A stretch of DNA of 9,836 bases from Syntrophaceae bacterium UBA5744 (lineage in GTDB: Bacteria > Desulfobacterota > Syntrophia > Syntrophales > UBA2192), in contig DIFQ01000005.1 in NCBI GenBank assembly GCA_002419215.1, forward strand, positions 1 through 9,836, read 5' to 3'. Made by a program: the position numbers and the translations under genes. Positions 5,389 through 9,836 of the stretch are shown here, in pieces. The notes beneath the pieces are model-generated. The model saw nothing but the letters and a program-made list of their open reading frames with translations, made no database searches and was not told the origin of the DNA. How positions within the stretch are numbered: the first letter of the stretch is position 1; the number at the start of each line of letters is the position of its first letter.

Positions 5389-6915
5389 ATGAATGACGAT
5401 TGCCGCAGCATCCCCATTGTCGGGGCACGGCCGGGGAGCGGAAAAAACGGGAAGCGCCCAAAACCGTCGGGCAACCCGGCAGGCGTCCCGGGGGGAATGC
5501 CGCGCCCGGGCGCCCGGGCCGACATCACCCTCGTCAACATGAACCTGCTCTACATCAACCTCGACGGCAGGGTCGACTACGAGGCGCACCCCCCGCTGGG
5601 GCTGCTCTACCTGACAGCGGTGCTCGAGCAAAAAGGGGTTTTGGTCGACCTCGTCGATTACCAGGTGCTTCCCCGGGTCAGGCCCGGCGCGGACCCCTTC
5701 GAACTCGACACGGCGCTCGATTACATCGGCGAGACGGCGGAAGTCGTCGGGTTTTCCTGCATGGCCAACCTGCTTCCCTTCACGCTCCTCGTCGCAAAGC
5801 GCCTCAAGGAGCTTCACCCCGAAAAGACGATCCTCCTCGGCGGGGTAGGCCCCTTCGGGGTGGAATCGCAAATCCTCGAGCATTTCTCCTGGATCGATGT
5901 TGTCGCGCGGGGCGAGGCCGAAGCGACCCTCCCCCTTCTCCTGGAGGCGCTGCCCGATTACGAACGTCTCGTACTGGTGCCCGGCATCTTCTTTCGGCTG
6001 AGGGACGGGTCGATCCGTCAGACCGCGGAAGCCAGGCGCATCACGGATCTCGACGGGCTGCCGCTTCCGGCCTATCACCGCCTCGACATGGCCGCTTACG
6101 ACGCCTTCGGCATCGTCTCCTCGAGAGGCTGCCCCTACGGCTGCCGCTTCTGCAGTGTTGCCCCCATCTGGGACCGCAGGACGACCTATCGCAGCCACGA
6201 CGGCATCATCGCGGAGATCCGGCTGCTCCACGAGACCTGGGGGGTGAAGACCGTTCTCTTCCAGGACGAGTTTTTCTACTCGGGCGAGGCGAAGATCCTC
6301 GACTTCTGCGACCGCCTTCAGGCATCGGGCCTCCCGGTGCGCTGGAAGTGTTACGGCAGGGTGAACCTGGTCACAGAAAAAGCCATGAGGCGCATGGCCG
6401 AGGCGGGGTGCACGCAGCTGCGGTTCGGGATCGAGTCCGGTTCGGACCGCGTGCTGAAACGGGTGGTCAAGGGATTTCAATTCCGCGATGCCCTGCGGTC
6501 CGTGACCCAGGCCCTGGGCATCTTCGAGTCGGTGGAGACCTTTTTCATCTGGGGGTTCCCCTTCGAGGAAATGGAGGACTTCTACGAGACGGCCCTCCAG
6601 ATGGCCCGCTTCAGGCAGATGGGCGTCACGGTGCTTCCGTCGCTTCTCTCCATGCTGCCCCAGACGGACATTTACCGGGAGTACCGCAAAGGGGGCTACG
6701 GCGGGGGGCTTTCGCTGGTGCCTGAGCTCGTGCCGATCTACGTCGTCACGGGGCACGAGGTCGTCGACACCTGGAACCGGGTGCCCGACCGGTATCGCGC
6801 CTACTACGACTTTATCGGCGCCCACGAGGACGTCTTCCCCGGCTTCTTCCTCTATAACCACGAGACGAACATCCTGCCGAAATACGATGCCCTGAGGGAG
6901 ATGGGGTTCGCATGA
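5389..6915 (+). CDS. B12-binding-domain radical SAM enzyme
   Basis: The product is 508 aa and probably cytoplasmic. Residues about 46-190 resemble the cobalamin-binding domain of class B radical SAM enzymes, with HPPLGLLYLTAVLE, ILLGGVGPFG (around 149-155) and the VVARGEAEATLPLLLEAL element (GEAE at 175-178). The classical DxHxxG histidine motif is absent, which is common in this class. The radical SAM core follows, with C248, C252 and C255 (RGCPYGCRFC) binding the 4Fe-4S cluster, and GIESGSD at 347-353. Such enzymes often methylate unactivated carbon or rearrange natural products, lipids or peptides; the substrate here cannot be read. The first 44 residues form an odd basic Pro/Gly-rich extension before the usual domain start. 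ATG 5389 has AAGAGGG upstream at good spacing; ATG 5497 would remove most of the extension but has a poorly placed SD. Its stop overlaps the next start (ATGA), so coupling with the SDR gene is likely. Confidence 0.93.
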   Translation: MNDDCRSIPIVGARPGSGKNGKRPKPSGNPAGVPGGMPRPGARADITLVNMNLLYINLDGRVDYEAHPPLGLLYLTAVLEQKGVLVDLVDYQVLPRVRPGADPFELDTALDYIGETAEVVGFSCMANLLPFTLLVAKRLKELHPEKTILLGGVGPFGVESQILEHFSWIDVVARGEAEATLPLLLEALPDYERLVLVPGIFFRLRDGSIRQTAEARRITDLDGLPLPAYHRLDMAAYDAFGIVSSRGCPYGCRFCSVAPIWDRRTTYRSHDGIIAEIRLLHETWGVKTVLFQDEFFYSGEAKILDFCDRLQASGLPVRWKCYGRVNLVTEKAMRRMAEAGCTQLRFGIESGSDRVLKRVVKGFQFRDALRSVTQALGIFESVETFFIWGFPFEEMEDFYETALQMARFRQMGVTVLPSLLSMLPQTDIYREYRKGGYGGGLSLVPELVPIYVVTGHEVVDTWNRVPDRYRAYYDFIGAHEDVFPGFFLYNHETNILPKYDALREMGFA

Positions 6916-7898
6916 CAGAGGGAATCCGGAAAGCGGCCGTGCTCGGCGGCAGCGGCTTCATCGGCCACGCCATCGTGGAGGAACTCCTGCGGCACGGCTA
7001 TCGCGTGACCACGGTGAACCGGGGACAGATGCCAGCGGCTTACACGAGCCCCGTCGAGCGCATCACGGCGGACCGCAGCGATGCGCTCCGATTCGCCCGG
7101 GCGCTGGCAGCGGTGGATGCCGACTGCGTCATCGACGTGACGGCGTACCGGGCCGACGAAACCCGGATCGCCCTCGACGCCTTCCGGGGCCGCGTCGGGC
7201 GCTTCATCCACATCAGCACCCTCAGCGTCTACCGCTGGCCCTTCCCCTGCCCCGTTGCCGAGGACGCACCACTCGAGAACGACCCGTTCAACCATTACGG
7301 GTTTCACAAGGCCTGCTGCGAGCGCGCCATCCTGTCGGAGCCCGTCGATGGCCTCCCCTGGACGATCCTGCGGCTGCCTGCCGTCTTCGGGCCGCGGGAC
7401 CCCTTCTCGCGGGAGGCCCGCCTGTGCCGGCAGATTATCGAAGAGAGGCCCGTCGTCGTGCCGATCGAGCCCTTTCTCTGCCAGAACCTTTATGTTCGCG
7501 ATGCGGCGCTGGCGGTCCGACTGCTTCTAGAAAGCCCCGGAACGGCCGGGCGCGCCTGCAATGCAGGCGGTCACCCCTTCACGCTCGAGGACTATGTGGG
7601 GCTCCTGGCGGGGCTGGTGGGGAGAGAACCCCTGATGATGAGGGCCTCCGCGCAGGTGCTCGCGCAAAGCGGGGCCGATCTTCAAAAGATCCCGTATTTT
7701 TTCGAGGGCGATCTCGTTCTAGACACGCGGCGGATCCGCAACGAGGCCGCATTCGAGCCGGTCTTCGGCCTGGAGCAGGCCCTGAGCCGCACCCTGGAGT
7801 GGCTGTCCGAAAGCGGGGAAATCGGCGCTGTTGCCTTAGGGGGATTTGCCCGGAAGAGGGCCCTGAGGAGCGCCGCCGAAGGGGGTCGCCTGCCGTGA
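6912..7898 (+). CDS. NAD-dependent epimerase/dehydratase-type extended SDR
   Basis: The product is a 328-aa cytoplasmic oxidoreductase of the extended short-chain dehydrogenase type, a family that mostly acts on nucleotide sugars and related alcohols. The N-terminal Rossmann motif GGSGFIG (residues 12-18) binds NAD(P). FIHISTLSVY (98-107) supplies the Ser/Thr of the active site, and Y129 and K133 in HYGFHK form the YxxxK pair. LRLPAVFGPRDP and QNLYVRDAA are typical family segments that follow. All key residues are present. After about residue 300 the sequence becomes a loose Arg/Ala/Gly-rich tail. The start ATG overlaps the stop of the upstream radical SAM gene, and the gene end overlaps the GTG of the double radical SAM gene, so all three are likely translated together. 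That suggests a shared pathway, for example oxidation or epimerisation of a group handled by the radical SAM enzymes. The exact substrate is unknown. Confidence 0.92.
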   Translation: MTEGIRKAAVLGGSGFIGHAIVEELLRHGYRVTTVNRGQMPAAYTSPVERITADRSDALRFARALAAVDADCVIDVTAYRADETRIALDAFRGRVGRFIHISTLSVYRWPFPCPVAEDAPLENDPFNHYGFHKACCERAILSEPVDGLPWTILRLPAVFGPRDPFSREARLCRQIIEERPVVVPIEPFLCQNLYVRDAALAVRLLLESPGTAGRACNAGGHPFTLEDYVGLLAGLVGREPLMMRASAQVLAQSGADLQKIPYFFEGDLVLDTRRIRNEAAFEPVFGLEQALSRTLEWLSESGEIGAVALGGFARKRALRSAAEGGRLP

Positions 7899-9836
7899 CC
7901 GTGAAACGCCATGCCTTCAGCCTGCAGCTCACGGAGCGGTGCAACCTCGCATGCCGCTACTGTTACGTGAGGCGCCGCGAGCCCGATTCGATCGACTGCA
8001 CGACCGATCTCTGCGAGCAGTTCGTCGACTTCGCGCTGCGCGAGTCGGGCGGGAGGGTCAAGATCACGTTCTTCGGCGGGGAGCCGCTCCTGCGGCCGGA
8101 CCTCATCCGCCACACCGTTGCCTGCGGAAGGGAGGCGGCCGCCGGAAACGGCGCTAAATCGATCGGCTTTCACCTCGTGACCAATGGAACGCTGCTCGAC
8201 GACGAGACGGGCGACTTCATCGCCGCCGAGGGAATCGGGCTCGAGGTCAGCCTCGACGGCCCCGAGTCAATCCACGACGCGAACCGGCGCTTCATCGACG
8301 GAGCGCCCAGTTTTCGCAGGGTCTACGGGAACCTCCTGCGGTTCGTCGACCGGCACCCCGATCACCCGGTCTCCATCTTTTCGGTCATCACCTCGACGGA
8401 AGCGCTCCCCTGGCTGCAGGCCCTCTGCAGGGGGCTGGAGACGGAGGGGTTCACCTTCAACCCCGCCCGGCTGGGCCCGGGGGAGGAAGGAAGGGCAAGC
8501 TGCCGCAGGACGGCGGCCCGGGCCCTCGGAAACCGGATCGAAGCGCACCGCGAGGCATTCCTGCGGGGCGAGACGAGCGCCGACGAGACGATGACCGGGC
8601 AGATGGCCTGTCTTCTCGGGGCCGAGGAGCCCCACCGGTGCGAGGCGGGGATCAACTCCACCATCATCACCCGGACGGGCGACATCTACCCATGCCCCTT
8701 CTTCGTGGGGCACGAAGACCAGGTGATCGGCAACATTGCGAGAGGGTTCGACCCGGACAGGGCAGGGCCCTTCGTCGCAAGGGCGCTCGAGGGGATGAGG
8801 CCCTGCGAAAAGTGCCGGGCGCGGCGTGTCTGCGGATCCGGCTGCGCTTTCGATGCCTACGAGCGGAACGGACGTGTGGATATCGTTGCCCGGGATGCCT
8901 GCGCGGCAACTCGCGCCTATGCGAGGCGCCTCGAGGCGTCCGCCATGACGCTTGCCGCCCGGGCACCGGAGCGGCTCCTGGAAAAAACGGGCGGAACGGA
9001 TCGCCACAGGATGACCGCCGCGAGGGCTCAGGGCCGGGAAGCCGCACCGCGCAGTTTCGTGGTCCGCCTGACGGGCCGGTGCAACCTCGCCTGCGATTAC
9101 TGTTACGAAAACGGAAACGACGGGGCCGGGGATCACCTCGATCGCCCGACGGCGCGCGCCATCGCAAAGACGATCCTGGAGGGCCCGGTGGCGGACCCCC
9201 TCGTCTGCCTTTTCGGGGGTGAGCCGCTCGTGAACTGGCAGGAGGGCGAATTCCTTATCGAGGAGATCTCCCGGGGGGCCAGGGCGCTGGGCAAGCGTCC
9301 CTGCTTCCACCTCACGACCAACGGGACACTCATAACCCCCGAGATCGCCCGGACTGTAGCCCGCCGCGCAATCACCGTCCAGGTGAGCATCGACGGGCCG
9401 AAGGCACTGCACGACCGCCACAGGACGTATCGGGACGGAAGCGGCTCCTACGAGGCCATGCTCCGCGGCGTCGAGATGCTCAGAAATGCAAACCCTGACG
9501 CGAAAATAGACGGCCAGGCCGTCCTCACGCCGGGCAACGTGGACATGGTCGCCATCGCAGGGCACCTGAAGTCGATCGGTTTCCGAAGGGTCTCCTTTCT
9601 GGTTGCCGGCTGGGAGGACCGAACCGGGATCAGCTGGACCGATGAGGACCTGGAGGCTTTGAAGCGGGCGCGGGAAGCCTTTTTCCCTTTCTTCCTCGAA
9701 TCGGCGCTTCGCGGCGACGCCGAGGTCGACATGGGGTTTGCGGCCCTCGTGGCGGCCGGGCCTGCGGGCCCGGAGGGCCTCTGCGAGTGCGGTTCGGGCG
9801 AGGTCTTCATCGACACGCAGGCCCGCATCCACCGCT
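7895..9836 (+). CDS. Fused double radical SAM/SPASM protein (3' end outside window)
   Basis: One unbroken frame of 647 codons runs from GTG 7895 to the window edge and encodes two radical SAM enzymes in tandem. The first half has CxxxCxxC at C16, C20 and C23, FFGGEP at 59-64, FHLVTNGTL from 92 and VSLDGP from 118. Its SPASM domain follows, with C249, C267, C304, C307, C313, C317 and C336 to hold auxiliary 4Fe-4S clusters. A linker of about 50 residues leads to the second half: C396, C400 and C403, FGGEP at 440-444, FHLTTNGTL from 471 and VSIDGP from 497. At the edge GLCECGSGEVFIDTQARIHR looks like the start of a second SPASM domain. SPASM enzymes usually modify peptides or proteins by forming thioether or C-C bonds or by oxidation. 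The GTG overlaps the upstream stop by 4 nt (GTGA), with GGGGG about 9 nt before it. I traced each codon and found no stop or frameshift between the halves. Confidence 0.92.
   Translation, partial: MTVKRHAFSLQLTERCNLACRYCYVRRREPDSIDCTTDLCEQFVDFALRESGGRVKITFFGGEPLLRPDLIRHTVACGREAAAGNGAKSIGFHLVTNGTLLDDETGDFIAAEGIGLEVSLDGPESIHDANRRFIDGAPSFRRVYGNLLRFVDRHPDHPVSIFSVITSTEALPWLQALCRGLETEGFTFNPARLGPGEEGRASCRRTAARALGNRIEAHREAFLRGETSADETMTGQMACLLGAEEPHRCEAGINSTIITRTGDIYPCPFFVGHEDQVIGNIARGFDPDRAGPFVARALEGMRPCEKCRARRVCGSGCAFDAYERNGRVDIVARDACAATRAYARRLEASAMTLAARAPERLLEKTGGTDRHRMTAARAQGREAAPRSFVVRLTGRCNLACDYCYENGNDGAGDHLDRPTARAIAKTILEGPVADPLVCLFGGEPLVNWQEGEFLIEEISRGARALGKRPCFHLTTNGTLITPEIARTVARRAITVQVSIDGPKALHDRHRTYRDGSGSYEAMLRGVEMLRNANPDAKIDGQAVLTPGNVDMVAIAGHLKSIGFRRVSFLVAGWEDRTGISWTDEDLEALKRAREAFFPFFLESALRGDAEVDMGFAALVAAGPAGPEGLCECGSGEVFIDTQARIHR

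Noticed and set aside
5359..6861. Minus-strand open frame of 500 codons
   Set aside because: It lies opposite the B12 radical SAM gene, which has all expected motifs on the + strand. The antisense translation has none.
8267..9832. Minus-strand open frame of 521 codons
   Set aside because: It is antisense to the double radical SAM gene. The + strand frame shows cluster cysteines, GGEP and SPASM motifs; this one does not.

Overview
The window is GC-rich, roughly two-thirds G+C by eye. Its codon use, a large exported TPR-CHAT protein, several radical SAM enzymes and REP-like palindromes suggest a deltaproteobacterial (Desulfobacterota, perhaps Syntrophales-like) genome. The taxon is an inference from style and was not tested.

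Left region (1-1141). The 3' end of katG, a catalase-peroxidase, enters on the + strand and stops at 773. A perfect 13-bp hairpin at 819-850 separates it from a convergent minus-strand mini-operon of two very small genes. One encodes a 46-aa single-pass membrane protein, probably with a CTG start. The other encodes a 40-aa cysteine-rich, zinc-ribbon-like protein. They overlap by 4 nt (ATGA). The hairpin has its T-tract on the minus strand, so it fits as the terminator of this pair.

Intergenic region (1142-1531). No protein gene is supported here. It holds several palindromes: a REP-like segment, an A+T-rich dyad followed by six T's that looks like a terminator or attenuator, and a GC-rich hairpin resembling IS200/IS605-type ends.

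Right region (1532-9836). Five genes run on the + strand with short gaps or 4-nt overlaps and form a probable operon. In order they are an exported TPR-coiled-coil-CHAT cysteine protease, a 178-aa exported cysteine-free beta-rich protein, a cobalamin-binding-type radical SAM enzyme, an extended SDR (NAD-dependent epimerase/dehydratase type), and a fused protein with two complete radical SAM cores. The fused protein has a full SPASM domain after the first core and the start of a second one at the window edge. The last three genes overlap stop-to-start, so they are very likely translationally coupled.

The most interesting possibility is that this is an undescribed modification-and-processing cassette. 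Cytoplasmic radical SAM enzymes and an SDR would make or modify a product, and an exported caspase-like protease paired with a small exported protein would act in the envelope. Gene order and domain content are read from the sequence. The joint function is inference, and no classic RiPP precursor peptide is visible in the window.
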